Shown here: piece after piece, positions 1-12,739 of the stretch
How the letters are laid out: each line of letters starts with the position of its first letter
How positions within the stretch are numbered: the stretch's first letter is position 1
NCBI GenBank assembly: GCA_021442155.1
Contig: CM038217.1
Coordinates: 152,403,834-152,467,833 of the forward strand
From: Cymbidium sinense
Taxonomy: Eukaryota; Streptophyta; Magnoliopsida; Asparagales; Orchidaceae
Reading direction: 5' to 3'
DNA length: 64,000 nt
Notes under the pieces: model-generated
Seen by the model: only the letters and a program-made list of their open reading frames with translations
Databases searched by the model: none
Told to the model about the DNA's origin: nothing
Made by a program: the position numbers and the translations under genes

Positions 1-1845
1 TATGAAATCATGCATTCATCTCTTTTTAAAAATTAATCAAATAAAATGTTTCTTTTTATGTCAAATTATATGTGTTGAATAAAATTAAGAATATGAGTGG
101 CTATTATCACTATTAATCCAAAAATTATTTTTTAAAACCTATAAATCAAAGATTATAAATCAAGTGATGCTAGTTATAAATATTCATAAGCTTGCATGTG
201 ATAATAGCATAAGATGTGTATTATGAAGTTCTCTTTCCTTTTCTTAACATGGATTCATATAGGATTTGCAAGTGTATAGTTCATTTGAAAAGAACACAAC
301 ACTTTCCCAAATCTATTCCTATGCATTCCTCTATTAAGAGTTAAGAAAGATCTTCATATTACACATATAAATCACACAACCAAATCAAACATAATCTCCT
401 ACATGATTCCTTATCCATTTGGTTCTTTTTGTATATCTATATGTATCTAAGAAAAGTGGTATATCAATCTGGACATCCTAGGACTGCAAGGCTTTAAGTA
501 GCCCTAAGTAGGTCTTGTACCTTACACCCTTGGTGTAGAAAATAATGGCGTCGTGCTCACTTATAACTTGTATACATGCATATGTGCATTTATTAATGGA
601 TGAGAAATCCCTCTTTTCTACATAACAAAAACATGCATTAATGATCCAATTAACAAATGGAATATCCAAATTTTCAAATCATATCTCTTTGCATTCATCA
701 TCAAAGTGTGCCAAGATTTGCATTGCATGTATAGGTATACTTAGGACTACTCATATGCATGGTATACATGATGGAAAGAAATGAATGGGTGTGTGTTATG
801 TGATAGTAATCCACCCTAACTAATCCTAATATGCCTTTCTTATTGAATAGGGTTATTTAGATGAATCTAAACTTAGGATTAATTAAAATATATAATAAAA
901 TTTTCATTAAAGAGAATTTATTTAATGAATCTACCTTAGAAATGTTTTAAGGTAGGGATGAAAGATAGCTCTCTTCTCTTTTCTTCTCTTCATAACATTT
1001 AGTCACTAAATGTAGGTTCATTCAAACCAAATTAAATCACCAACTAAAATTGACAAGTCAACTAAATCACTTGAAATGAAACCACCATCTAAATTGAACC
1101 TTTCACACTTAGAAAATTTCAACCTTAAAGCCTAGCTAAGACATACCACACAAGCCTTAAATGACACACACATTAGGCAAAGTCACCACTTTTAGCTTTA
1201 GGTTAGGGCGGTGCATTGTTTAATGCATGATTTTATTTTGTGGTATAATATTTTAGACTAGATGTTAGGGTGTATGTGCATAAACTAGATGATAGGGCAA
1301 TCTTAGCCTAATCATGTCTTCTACAGGGGATTGTGCTTAAAGGGTTGATGTAATAAAAATACCAGAATATAAATACGGTTGCTTAGCCCCTATTAGATAC
1401 TTGGTTACCCATGTTCTAAGTCAAAATTATATCATTGGGGGTTGTGTTTTATGTTTAGTTAACTTTTATTTTGCAGGATTAGTTAGATTTACCTTTCCCA
1501 TTTTGATGTCAATTTTACAATTAAGATTTGGAATGAATGTTATGGAGGATTAGGATGAACATTGGTTATAAGATCAAGTCTTATGTACCATGTGATGCCT
1601 TTGAAGTAACCATATTTCAATCAAGCCAAAAGGAAGAAAGAAAAGAGGCAAATAAAAATGAAGAAATGAAGAAATGAGGAAATGAAGAATGAAGACCCCC
1701 ACCTATAACATGAATTCTTTTTAATTATAATTATTTATTTGTAATTAGGGTTGTATAAGGGTAAAGCTCGACAACCCATATTTCTTTTCGGGTTGTGCGA
1801 CAGTACCCGACCGCATCGGCCTCTTATCCTTTTGTGCTAATAAAA
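1..1845 (-). repeat. U-family fragment, middle of P2
   Basis: Non-coding, AT-rich. Read on the minus strand it follows the same order of conserved boxes as the P2 parts of the other U copies. These are the GTCCAGA...GGGGCTACTTAAAGCC-type box (plus 468-545), the paired TAGACTAGATGTTAGG boxes (about 1253-1297), the GGGGGTCTTCATT box near 1690 and the GGGTACTGTCG box near 1780-1815. It lacks both family ends: the left is cut by the window and the right stops at about 1845, where the 77-bp array begins. No gene is seen in it; a short minus-strand reading frame at 478-669 lies inside the repeat and is not conserved. Confidence 0.7.
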
Positions 1846-2515
1846 AATCAAGCACATTTGGGCTTTATTTATCATTCACAAATTTGCTAAGTAAATATCC
1901 CACTTTCAAAATCAAAATAAAAATCAAACACATGTGGGTTTTATTTAGCATGCACAAATTTGCTAGGTAAAGATCCTATTTTCAAAGTCAAAACAAAAAT
2001 CAAACACATTTGGGTTTTATTTAGCATACACAAAATTTGCTAAGTAAAGATCCCACTTTCAAAAACCAAAACAAAAATCAAACACATTTGGGTTTTATTT
2101 AGCATACATAAATTTGCTAAGTAAAGATCCCATTTTCAAAAATCAAAATAAAAATCAAACACATTTGGATTTTATTTAGCATATACAAATTTGCTAAGTA
2201 AAGATCCCATTTTCAAAATCAAAATAAAAATGAAACACATTTTGGCTTTATTTAGTATACACCAATTTGCTAAGTAACGATCTGATTTTCAAAATCAAAC
2301 ACATTTGAGCTTTATTTAGCATACACAAATTTGCTAAGTAAAGATCCCATTTTTAAAAATTAAAACAAAAATCAAACACATTTGGACTTTATTTAGCATA
2401 CACAAATTTGCTAAGTAATGATCCCATTTTCAAAATCAAAATTAAAATTAAATATATTTGGGCTTTATTTAGCATAGACAACTTTGCTAAGTAAAGATTT
2501 CATTTCTAAATTCAC
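1846..2515. repeat. 77-bp tandem repeat array, about 9 copies
   Basis: Successive units carry AATCAAACACATTTGGG, TTTATTTAGCATACACAAA, TTTGCTAAGTAAAGATCCCA and TTTTCAAAATCAAAA. The GCTAAGTAAA core recurs near 1886, 1962, 2039, 2116, 2193, 2269, 2333, 2410 and 2486. The spacing is 76-77 bases except one 64-base unit near 2280-2333 that has lost part of the A-rich linker. Units differ by scattered substitutions, so the array is not freshly amplified. No open frame runs through it. Confidence 0.9.
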
Positions 2516-2925
2516 ACATGATATACATCATGGGCAAACAAGCAAAAAGAAAATTATTTTCAAACATCTCATTTTTGCATACCCAAATTTGCTAAATGGG
2601 GAATCCAAAAATAAAATATAAAATAAAATTAGTTGACCCTCTATTTAACATACTCAAATTTATTAAATAAAGGGTCCCCAAACATAAAATCAAATTCAAA
2701 TATGAACTAATGGAACCATCAAAGTCTCTCCAAAATATTTGAACCCATTCAACATACACAAATTTGTTGAGTGTGGATTCTAAACTCAAATGAACTCAAA
2801 ACCTCTCTTCTGAGTTATACAAAATCTCTCCTAAAATCAATGCGCCCCACATAACATATTCAAATTGTTGAGTGTGGGTTCAAACTCTAAATCAAATTTA
2901 AAAGTGAGAATATCACAGAAAATGC
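2516..2925. repeat. decayed continuation of the 77-bp array
   Basis: The CATACxCAAATTTGxTxAxTG core of the array recurs with weaker identity near 2577, 2652, 2753 and 2847, at spacings of roughly 75-100 bases. The intervening linkers have diverged (for example GAACTCAAAACCTCTC). This looks like the older edge of the same array. The small minus-strand frame at 2592-2789 is embedded in these repeats and is not taken as a gene. Confidence 0.55.
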
Positions 2926-3014
2926 GAGTTTATTTTCAATACAGAGTTCTAGTTGGTTTCAACTTCGGTCTACAGCCTTTTCTCGGTGTAGTGATGATGG
3001 ATTCATAGAAGTAT

Positions 3015-3690
3015 GTGTTCACCTTCTTCTTTAGGATGGATTTAGCCTTAGATCGGGCCAGCCTCCCCCAAACTGATTTCGCTCAATTAATATATTTTGG
3101 GCGAGGATTTGAGGGAGTTGGGATTACTTGTGAGGGGGCAACCCTCACCACTATCAATAGGAATGTGGTGGCTGGACAGAAGAAGTCATCCGTATTGAGA
3201 TACCCTTGGATTATGAGTTTCCCTCATTGAAGAGGAAGGTGATAGAGGTTCCCATAGCAGCTACAATTCTAGTGCCTACCCAGTCACCTGTTCTCATCAC
3301 TGCCCTAGTACATGATAGTACCCACTCATTGGCCTCCTCTAAGGGGAAGGCTACCCTGGCTTTAGGGATAGTCTCTCCTACTTTTGAGGTAGGGTCTAGC
3401 TCCCATACTGCTCCACCTAGACAAACTCAGCACCGTAATAGGAGCCGCAAGATCAAGTGGCACCACATGTGCATTCCCAAAGAGATGGAGATAGTATTTC
3501 ACATTACAGAAGAGGGGTCACTCAGGGAGGTTTCTCCTTTGCTTACTTAGAACAAGTTCTAGACCCTTTCTAATTTTGAAGGAGAGGAAGATGTCAGGAG
3601 GATTGCATCATCACCTCCACCTTCGGTTCATTATGAGACACCTGTTAGAGATAGGAGAAGGTCATATGTTGGCCTCAAGATAGTTTTACG
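3015..3690 (+). pseudogene. coding-like island, unidentified retroelement-type protein
   Basis: This stretch is clearly richer in G+C than its surroundings and has two overlapping plus-strand frames. One runs 3015-3230 (begins MFTFFFRMDLALDRASLPQT) and the next 3206-3550 (begins MDYEFPSLKRKVIEVP), which suggests one protein broken by a frameshift near 3210. The second frame continues past TAG codons at 3548 and 3560 with coding-looking sequence (FEGEEDVRRIASSPPP, then VRDRRRSYVGLK) up to the junction with the U repeat at 3690. Its Ser/Thr/Pro-rich middle and Arg-rich tail resemble linker regions of plant retrotransposon gag-like or transposon-associated proteins, but I recognise no catalytic motif. 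No function is assigned. Confidence 0.4.
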
Positions 3691-6664
3691 CTTTCCATGT
3701 GGTGCCACAGGATTGGCTATTAAAGGGCATCCGAGTCAGCACTAACGTGGCTGATGGAGGATACGCTTTTGATCTTCATCGTCTGATCTTAGATCAGATG
3801 GCATAGATAGATCTCATGGTTAATAAAGGATTAAAATAGCTCAATCTAATGGATCTAATCACAGTCATTTATTCTGATCATGTGGAACAGGCGGCGTGTG
3901 ATATATCATTCCATGGGCAATGAAGGAAAGCCATCCTCCATTGCCCGCACGATCTGAGCTCACCTGAGCTCAGATCCACTCTGAATGGATCCCACACCTT
4001 CATGATAATGATCGGAGGGGATCCAATGGTCAAGATCAGGCGACATTCAATTTTCCTTCAAAAATCTCCAAAAAAATTTTAGGAAAACTTGGTTTCAATG
4101 GCATACCTCGCCGGAGCTAATGGCTGACGGTTCACACGCTTGAGGAAGCTTCGTCTGGTGGAGATGAAGCCATGTTAAGCTACAATTGGGTTGATTCCAA
4201 GTGGTTCACTCGGAAGACCAAGTTCCATCCTTTGGAGGCTTAGTCTTGATTGAACTCTTACTTTTGATGGGCTTGGAGTTCAAGGGAAGATTCATTCGTG
4301 CTCAACAAGGTGCGAGGAGCATGTGGGTAAGCAGAAATTGGTTTTAGTTGAGAAACAGGGGAGTTAGGATTGGTGGAGGCTTGCCCTATTTTGGATGCAC
4401 TCGGGAAGGAGGAATCTAGCAAGGGGAAGCTTTGGGAAGGCTTGGGAGCTCATTAGGGGACTTGGAATTTCCTTAGCATGCTATTAGGATTCGAATCAAT
4501 GTTTGTGCCATAAGAATTGAGGGGGGTATACCCCATTTCTATTGTGATGGATGGATGGATCAAGCTCTAGATTTTTGACCAGCCAGCCACCGTCAGGGTA
4601 CTAGAGTTATCTCTACCGCCTCCATGTGGCACGACTTGAGTGGAGGGAGGGTTGGCAGGAGGCTCAAAGAAAGATGTGGCTTGATCTTTGTCCATGGGGT
4701 TTGGCCATGGAGGGAGGTGAGTTAACTCACCTCCCTTTGGTCCATGGCAACCCTAGCTCACTTAGATTGGGCTAGCTGGGTAGGTGAAACACCATTTGGG
4801 GTGAGTGATGGCTGCTAAGGGAAAAGGGAAAGTGTTCTTTGCCAATTTTGGCAAAGATTGCATGTGGGAGGCAAATCTAAGGGGGTTGCCTTGGGATTGA
4901 CCCCATTTGAGTTTGGGCTAATTTTGGGTTGATCCCAAGTGGATTTGAGTTAAGTTAGTTCAGCTCCTAAGTTATCATGGTTAGTTTCAAGGGATTTTGC
5001 TTAATTTGGGTCATATGGGTCACTTTGGGTCATGTTGGGTTAGGTTGACCAATTGGTCAAATTGGGTCAAACCAAGGCTTGGGTTATGTTCAAATGATGA
5101 TTTGAAGTGTTTTGGTTCAAGTGGTATCAATCAATTTGGCCTAGGTTTGATTTTGGCTCATTTGCATTCATATAAGTCAAATGGGTCAAGTTAACCAATT
5201 TGACTAAATTGGTCAAATTTGCTTGGGTTAGGTGTTGGTTCAAGTTCAATTGGTCAATTGGATAGGATTGTAGGCTTTGGTTTGAGTTGATTTGGATTTA
5301 ATTTGGTTTTAGGCCAATTTGACCCTTTAGGTCAATTTGGGTTAAGTTGGTCAATTGGGAATAATTTGGTCAAAGTAGGCTCAATTATGGCTTTGGTCAA
5401 GTTCAATAATCAAATTGGAATGAACTTGAGCCATTGATTGCAATCAATTTGGGTTGGATCATGATTTGACCTATTTTGGCCTTTTAGGTCAATTTGGGTT
5501 TCAATAGGTTTTGGTTCATTTAAAATTTTTAAGTAAAAAGGGCTAAGTTGGGTTTGACTTGGGTTGATCTTGGTTTGCTTTAATGATTATAGGTTTCATT
5601 TATATTTGGATATGTGATTGGAGGAATGATTGATTCGATAGAAAATCTAGTGGTTTTGGCTTGGTTTGGATAGCATTTGGCGAAGTCCAAGGAATTGGCT
5701 CAAAGGGTTTAAATTGGGATTTGATTTGATTTTGGATTTAGTTTTGGTCATTTGAATGTATATTTTATATTTGAGGAGATAATTCATGGAATAATTGATT
5801 TATAAGAAAATCAATTGAGTTTGAAGTGATTTGAAGGCAAATTTGGCTAAGCTCATGAAGGTGGGTCAAAAGGGCTTAAAAGGGAACTAGATTTAGTTTG
5901 ATTTACTTTTGATCATGGGACTATAGATTTAATTTATATTTATGAATATGATTGATGGAATAATTGATTCATGAGTAAATCAAATGATTTTGGGTTGATT
6001 TGGGTTAAGATTTGGCTAAGCTCATGGGAAGGGTTTTGACTTAATTTGATTTAGTTTGATTTAGTTTTGATCATTTGAATGGATATTTAATTTATATTTG
6101 GAAAGATAATTGAAGTAATAATTGATCCATGAAAGGATCAACTGAGTTTGATTTGATTTGAATAGGATTTTGGCTAAGCTCATGAGAGTGGATCACATGG
6201 TTTAGGTAGGATTTGGCATGATTGTAGTTTTTGGCAAATTAGACTTGGAATTGAATTTGGTTGTAAGTTTAATAGAGTGATTTAAAAGTTGAATTGATAT
6301 GTCAGAAAATCAATTGAGTTTTAAATGATTTTAATTTGGCTAAGGCTAAGTCCATAAGGTAAAATCATAAAGCTTATGAAGGATTTTGGGCTTAGATTTG
6401 ATGTTGAGATTGATTGTAAATTCTATAATTTGAATTTGGGGTTTGGTTTGAGAAGGTGAACATGGATTGGGCTTAGGCTATAGTATAGGTAAATCTCCCC
6501 TAAGTCCCTAAAACATAGTCTACTCCTATGACTAAACCTTACAAGTCTTTAAGCTTAGGTTAAGTGTTCACCTAATCACTAGAAGTGTCTTAAGACTATG
6601 AAGCTCTTAGTGTCTAGAAGAGTCCTAGATCTATGATGAGGATATTGAGAACTCACTCCAAAAG
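3691..6664 (+). repeat. U-family fragment, P1 only (copy A)
   Basis: It starts abruptly inside P1 at TTCCATGTGGTGCCACAGGATTGG, so the P2 half and the first bases of P1 are missing. The GC-richer leader (3700-4760) carries the three conserved hairpins. It passes into a long GGTCAA/TTGACC-rich stretch (about 4900-6400) with recurring TGGTCAAATTGGGTCAA and GATTGATT...GAGAAAATCAATTGAGTTTG phrases. It closes with the U end block (GTCTAGAAGAGTCCTAGATC, then CTCCAAAAGCGAGGTCAA at 6657-6664). The frame at 4997-5194 is produced by the simple phrase repeats. Confidence 0.75.
3780..4170 (+). other. three conserved hairpins of U P1, copy A
   Basis: H1: CGTCTGATC (3780-3788) pairs with GATCAGATG (3792-3800). 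H2: GATCTGAGCTCA (3951-3962) pairs perfectly with TGAGCTCAGATC (3965-3976). H3: GCTTCGTCT (4148-4156) pairs with AGATGAAGC (4162-4170) through one G.U. A fourth inverted repeat specific to this copy pairs GGGCAATGAAGGA (3915-3927) with TCCTCCATTGCCC (3934-3946) with one mismatch. Distances between hairpin starts are 171 and 197 bases. Confidence 0.75.
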
Positions 6665-8745
6665 CGAGGTCAAAAGAAATCTACAATCATCAAGCCAAAT
6701 CAAAATCAATCCAAGTCAAACTCAACCTAGCCCATTTGACTTTAAATATTCAAATTAACCAAAACTCATTTGAACTCAAACCAATTGCAATTGAAGTTAT
6801 ATATAAATCCAAAATTCATATATAAACACAACTAAATCAAACTCAGCCCAAAATCTAGCCAACTAAACCCAATTGGCTCACTTGACCCAAAGTGGCCAAT
6901 TTGACCTATTTGAACTAAAATCCAATTCAAGCCAATCCAAACTTCATGGCATGATTGTTGATCATCCTAGGTTGATCAATTATCATAAACTAGGTCAAAC
7001 CAAGTCAACCTAGCCCTTTTACCAAGTCAACCTTTTTAACCCATAGGAACTTAAACTAGCCAAATTACAACCTAAGCCAAATCCCTTGAAACCAATGATT
7101 CATACCAACTTAAAATCAATGCTTGAACATGACTTAACCTTCAATTAAGCCAAACTTAACCCAATTGGCCTTATTGACCCAAGTTGACTCAAAATCAAAT
7201 CAAATTGATTGTAATTATTGCCTCAAGTTCATTTCAAATTGATTGTTGAACTTGACCAAAACCTCAATTGAGCCCAATTGACCCACTAGACCCAAATGAC
7301 CTATTGAACCTAACTTGACTTAAAGGGTCAAACCAACCTAAAATCCAATCAAAGTGAAATTAAACTCAACCAAAGCTCACAACATATTCCAAATCATCAA
7401 ACAAACCCAAGCTAAGCCATGACCTATGTCAATTTGGTCAATTGGATCAAATTGGTCAACTTGACCCATTTGACCCAAATAAACTCAAATGAACCAAAAT
7501 CAAATCTAAACTAAATTGAACCAAACTAATGACACCAATACACCCCAAATGATCAACCAAACCCAAGCCAAGCCATGACCCATCTCTTGGTTTGACCCAA
7601 TTTGACCAATTGGTGAACTTGACCCAATCTAACCTAATTTGACCTAAATGGGTTAAATTGAGCCAATTTAAACTTAATGAACTCCAAATGACATGAAATT
7701 TGTCCCAACCCACTTTTAACTCATTTTAAATTTGCCCAAATTAAATCCAATGTCAAATGACCATCTTACTTTTGGGCTAAGGGTATCACATGAGGCAAAT
7801 CACCCATGTAAGTGGTCATTTCTATTCCTTGACCACTTGGCACTCTCCCATTGGTCCACCTAGGCTCCTAGGACACTGCCCAACCTGACCTAAGGGTGGT
7901 TGGGTCAGTCATGACCCATAGGGAGGTGAAATCACCTCCCCTTCCCCATTGGAGCATATGAAACCACCAAGGACACCCACTACTCTCCTTACCAGCCTCC
8001 TCCACACCCTCAACCAACCAAATCGAGCCACCTCATCTACTCAAGGACCTCCACAACCCTCTGAGGTGGTCGGATGATCACATAAAGCTAAATCAAGCCC
8101 GTACATCCAATCCAAGGAAAGGGGGGAATACACCCCTCATTTCCACTCAAGCTGACACACTTGCATTCCTCAGAACCCTAGCTACCCAAGATGAGCTTCC
8201 AGAGACCTTCCCCAAGATCCCAAGCTCATTCCACAATCCCCACTCTCAGTTTCCTTTAAACTGAAATAAGGCACCCTCTCATTCGATCTCATTTGCTCTG
8301 AACTCAACCAAAGTATAATTAACTTTCCACACACCTTTCTTGGAGCTAGTCGAGCAAGAATGAATCACCTCTTGAGCCCTACGGCCATCGGACAATTGAC
8401 TTTGATCAACATCGACCACCTACACTTCGGTTGTTGGCCTTCCGAGCTATCCACCTCAAATTGGAGCTTGTGCTGATCAGCAGGCCTCATCTCTACTAGA
8501 CAAAGCTTCTTCAATCAGATTTGGCACTGGTCTTAAGCTCCAGTGAGGTATGCAATTAAAACTAATCCTTGTATAAAAATGAGTTGGAGCTTTTTGAAGA
8601 AAACTTACACCCCATGCGATCTTAGCTATTGGATTCTTCATACGAAGGTGTGAGGTTTGTTTGGAGTCGATCCAAACTTAGGTGAGCTCGGATCATGCGA
8701 GTAATGGCGAACGGACTCTATTCCCCCTGGCTCATGTGACGATAG

Positions 8746-11247
8746 TGTTGGATTTATGAGCCTCATTTTCAATCCTATTAATTTTGATGATAACAAATGT
8801 ATGATTGCATGTTCTAATGTATACTTTATGTGTTTCAGATATATTAATTACTAATTACATCTCCAATAAATCTCATAATATTTTGATGAAATTATGAGTA
8901 TGGAAGAATAGAAGATAGATCAAAATGGATACCTTGAAGCTCGAGATTCAATATTTTAGGTTATATGCATTTATAACTATCTAAGAGGTTTATATGAGTT
9001 CATTGGTATGAATTAATTTGCTTACAAATTAACATATTATTTTTATTAATTTTAAATAATGATAATGAGATTAAATTATATAAATATTTATCTAATTAAC
9101 ATTCAATTCTTCATACATAACATTTAAATTGTCAAAATAATAAATGTGAATTAATTATGACTATTGAGTGTAACTAGTTTATTTGCTTAATATAATTAAA
9201 TATTCTAATTTAATTTAAAGGTTATATGATAACTATCATATGTATGATTATATCTAATTTATATCATAATATTTAAATATTATATTTCAATATTAACAAA
9301 AATATATGAAGTTTTGTATTTCAACTAAAGTCATTTTATAATTAAGGAATTTAGATCTGATTTCATCTCCAATGGATTCCTTGGATTTTTTTTTTCCTTT
9401 AATAAGATAGGTTATGTGAATTACTTCAAATTAATTATATTGAATTTATTATGACTTTTCAAACATTAGCTGATTTTAATAATGAATGCATGATATACGC
9501 TTTGAATGTATTAAGAGTCATATTTGATTATTTTTACTTGCCCATGTGACTAGCCAAATTTTGGTTGTTTAAATTTAATATTTATTTGATATAAATCATT
9601 TTTTATTTAATATTATATTATGATATGATAAAATGATGTTTGAATAATATATTTTTTTGAAATAATTCAAAATAACTTTTTTGCTTAGCCCTCATTCTCT
9701 TCATGAAAGTATTGCTCATTCAAATTCAAAATCTCTCAAGTAAATCTAAGAGAAAACTTCCTAGATTTCTCTTCCAAGTGTTCTCTAAATATTGCAAGAT
9801 CAAATCATTGGTTTGGAAGCTTCAACATCTTCAACTAAGCAAGCTTTCTCAAATTACTTGAGTTTATTTTTCTTGATCTTAATCTCTTTTAGTTGTTCAT
9901 ACTATTTTTATCATCTATTTGTTCTTTTGAATTTATAATTTTTTTTGGTGGATTCGTCTTTGGATATCAAAGTTTAAGTTTTTCACATCAAAGTTTCTTC
10001 AATCATCTTTTGTAAAAAAAAAAACTCTTGTGATAGTTTGTAAGATTTATTTCAACTTGCTGAACTTTTTATATTCCTACAAATTTCTTTTGGTTTCTTG
10101 AAATATTTTTTTCATTGGTCTTATTTGAAAAATCATTTATTCTTAGATCTATTTTAAAAATATATTTTAAGCATTTTAAATTAATTTATTGTGCTAAAAA
10201 TATTTTCATATTTGCTAGATTTTTTTTTAATTGAAAACTTACTAGCTTACTTATATCTATCATATAGTAATTTTATTTAAGTATTTTGTGATCAGTTGTA
10301 TTAATTGAAAGAATGATTTTGGCTAAAATTAAATAAATTATTGCTGAAATTTTATAGTATATGCTAGATCTATTATAAATCAAGTTTCTTTATCAAAATA
10401 AAATTTATAAAAAGTTAAATTATTTTATTTGTCACTTATCATTTTATTCCAACTAATAACTTTTGTTTAAATAATTTTATCTTGCTGAAATTTAGTAAAG
10501 CTTGATGTTTTTATTGTTTAATAATTAAGAAAAAAGAAGTTTAGTAGAGAGTTAATCATTCTTACACTAGTATAAACATACTAGTTATAGTTTCTCTTAA
10601 ACTTAAAATTATTCCTTGCTGAATTTTTTTTATTGTGCAATAGACTATTGTGAATTTATTTTGAAATCATTTTTATATTAGTCTACATATTGTAATAACA
10701 TAAACATCTTAGTAAGATCATTTTAAGATATTTATTTTATTTTTTCTTATCAAAATAAAGTGAGCATTCTATCTTATCAAATTTGTAAGTTATAAAGCGA
10801 TCAATTATAAGTTGTAAGATTACTTTTTGAATTGGATTACTTAGTATATTTGTGAGAGATTTATTTTATCAAAATTTAATATTTTATTTTTTTTTTTGTG
10901 CTATAAAATTTATATTTGGGTTGTACTCACCCTTTTTTAGGAGAGTATATATTATTGTAGGGGTTGTACTCGCCCCATTATAGGAGGGTATGATTTGTAA
11001 TCTATTTTTTATTTAGTGGATTCTAAGCTAGGGGTGGTTAGGTGGGCGTGGGTTTGGGGTTTAGTAAACCGTAAAATTGTGTCTATTGTCTCTCTTTACT
11101 TTACTGTACTTTTTTTTGTTGCATTTAGAATTGTATCTTATCATTATAAAATAAAAAATTAATTTTCTACTAAAAGATAAAATTTAAGATTTAACTTTTC
11201 AAATTTTTTAACGCATTCATCCCCCCCCCCCCCCTCCTCTTGGGTGC
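8746..11247 (+). mobile_element. solo LTR, Ty1/copia-type
   Basis: It starts TGTTGGATTTATGAGCC and has TTTTGATGATAACAAATG within the first 70 bases, a signature of many plant copia LTRs. Near the right end are the block GTGGGCGTGGGTTTGGGG (11042-11059), a T-rich stretch, then a run of 14 C (11221-11234) and CTCCTCTTGGGTGC. It is flanked by GATAG (8741-8745) and TATAG (11248-11252), a 5-bp duplication with one mismatch, and joining the flanks restores U P1 sequence. No internal region or coding remains are present, so it is read as a solo LTR. The 3' terminus is not a clean CA, so the right border may be off by some bases. Confidence 0.55.
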
Positions 11248-12739
11248 TATAGTGACACCTGAGATAGATCCGCGTACCATTTGTTCCATGTGATTAGAAT
11301 AGATGGTCGTGATTATGTCTGTTAGAATTACCCTTTTTAATCCTTTAGCACCACGAGATTAATCGTGGCTGTCCGATCATAGATCAAATGGCTCACATGA
11401 AAGCGCGTCCGTCGCCGCCACACAAGCACTAACTAGGATTAAGTTTAAGTAACCAATTTCACAATGCCACATAGAAAGCACATCGCGTTAGCATGCCACA
11501 TGGTGCTGACAGGATTAAGGGTTAATTAGGCCTAATTAATGTGTTTTAATGGCTAAAACTTGTAAAAATTATCACTAATTGTAGAAAAATCAAAAATACA
11601 AATAATTACTCATTTTAAAGGTATTTCAGAGGGAAATTTACTAAAAATATTATTAATTAATTTTAAATAGTAATTAGAGCTCAATAAAGTTTAATTAAAA
11701 TTTAATTAGCTTAATTACTCTTTAATTACTTAAGTAATTAATCCTAAACTTTGTGAGTTAATTTAATGGGATGACCTCGACTGACTTTTGTTGCTTAATT
11801 ATTGAAATTGACTAATTAAGCTTTAATTATCATTAATTAATCATTAATAAAATGTCTAAGTTTAATCACCTTAATTTTCACCTCTTCTAAAATTTCATTA
11901 ATCTTCATTTAATTAATCAAACCATCATAATTAATTAAAATCAAAATGGACAAACCACCATTGCGTTCAAAATTATAATTAGCCTTACAAGTTATAAAGT
12001 ACTTAATCAAGTTCCTTAACTTAATAAACCATTAATTATGAGCCAATTGTATTAGGCCCTTTTAATTTCTTAGGATCATTTCTAATTATATTTCCAATGT
12101 ATGTGAATATCATGTTGGCTCATAATTATTTTAGTAATTATGTTAAGGTAACATAGGGAAGGGTTAATTAATGGATTTAATGCATAATACAACCTAATTA
12201 ACTCATAAAATCAACTTAATTATTTTCTTTATTAAACTAAACCAATCAACAAACATGGGAATGGGTTAGGATCAACAAACCTTTTCCCACATCCCTTAAT
12301 GAAATCAAAGCATAAAATTAAAAAAAAAAAACATGATATTAAAGAAGCATTGGTTTACCTTAAATAATATTTTATTTGATATGATTGCCCTTTGAAATTA
12401 ATTTGATTGAATGAAATCATGTGCTTATATTTATTTATTCCTTTCCAATCATGCTAAATGTTGTATTTCATTTGAAATAATGCATTCATCTTTTTAAAGT
12501 TAATTGAATCAAATGATTTTTCTTTATGTAAGCTTCCATGTGTTGGATTAATTTACAATATGTGTGGCTATTATCACTAGTAAATCCAAATTATTTTTCC
12601 AAAGTTTATGAATCAATTACATTGATTAGAGTGATAGTAGTTATGAACATATACATAGGTTTGCATGTGCTTATAGCTTATACATGTGAGTAAAGCTTTC
12701 TTTTCCTTAATTCATATATAGTTTTACATGTATTTGAAT

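Noticed and set aside
1846..2515. Possible CRISPR-like repeat-spacer array
   Set aside because: The whole 77-base unit is repeated, including the linker, so there are no unique spacers, and the context is a plant nuclear repeat.
4997..5194. Frames in GGTCAA-rich DNA (also 7456-7713, 31704-31901 and 34029-34214)
   Set aside because: Translations of the simple TTGGGTCAA phrase; not shared between U copies and with biased, repetitive composition.
8641..8700. H2 and H3 hairpins in minus-strand copy E as further covariation support
   Set aside because: One arm of each has decayed without a matching change, so this copy does not support pairing.
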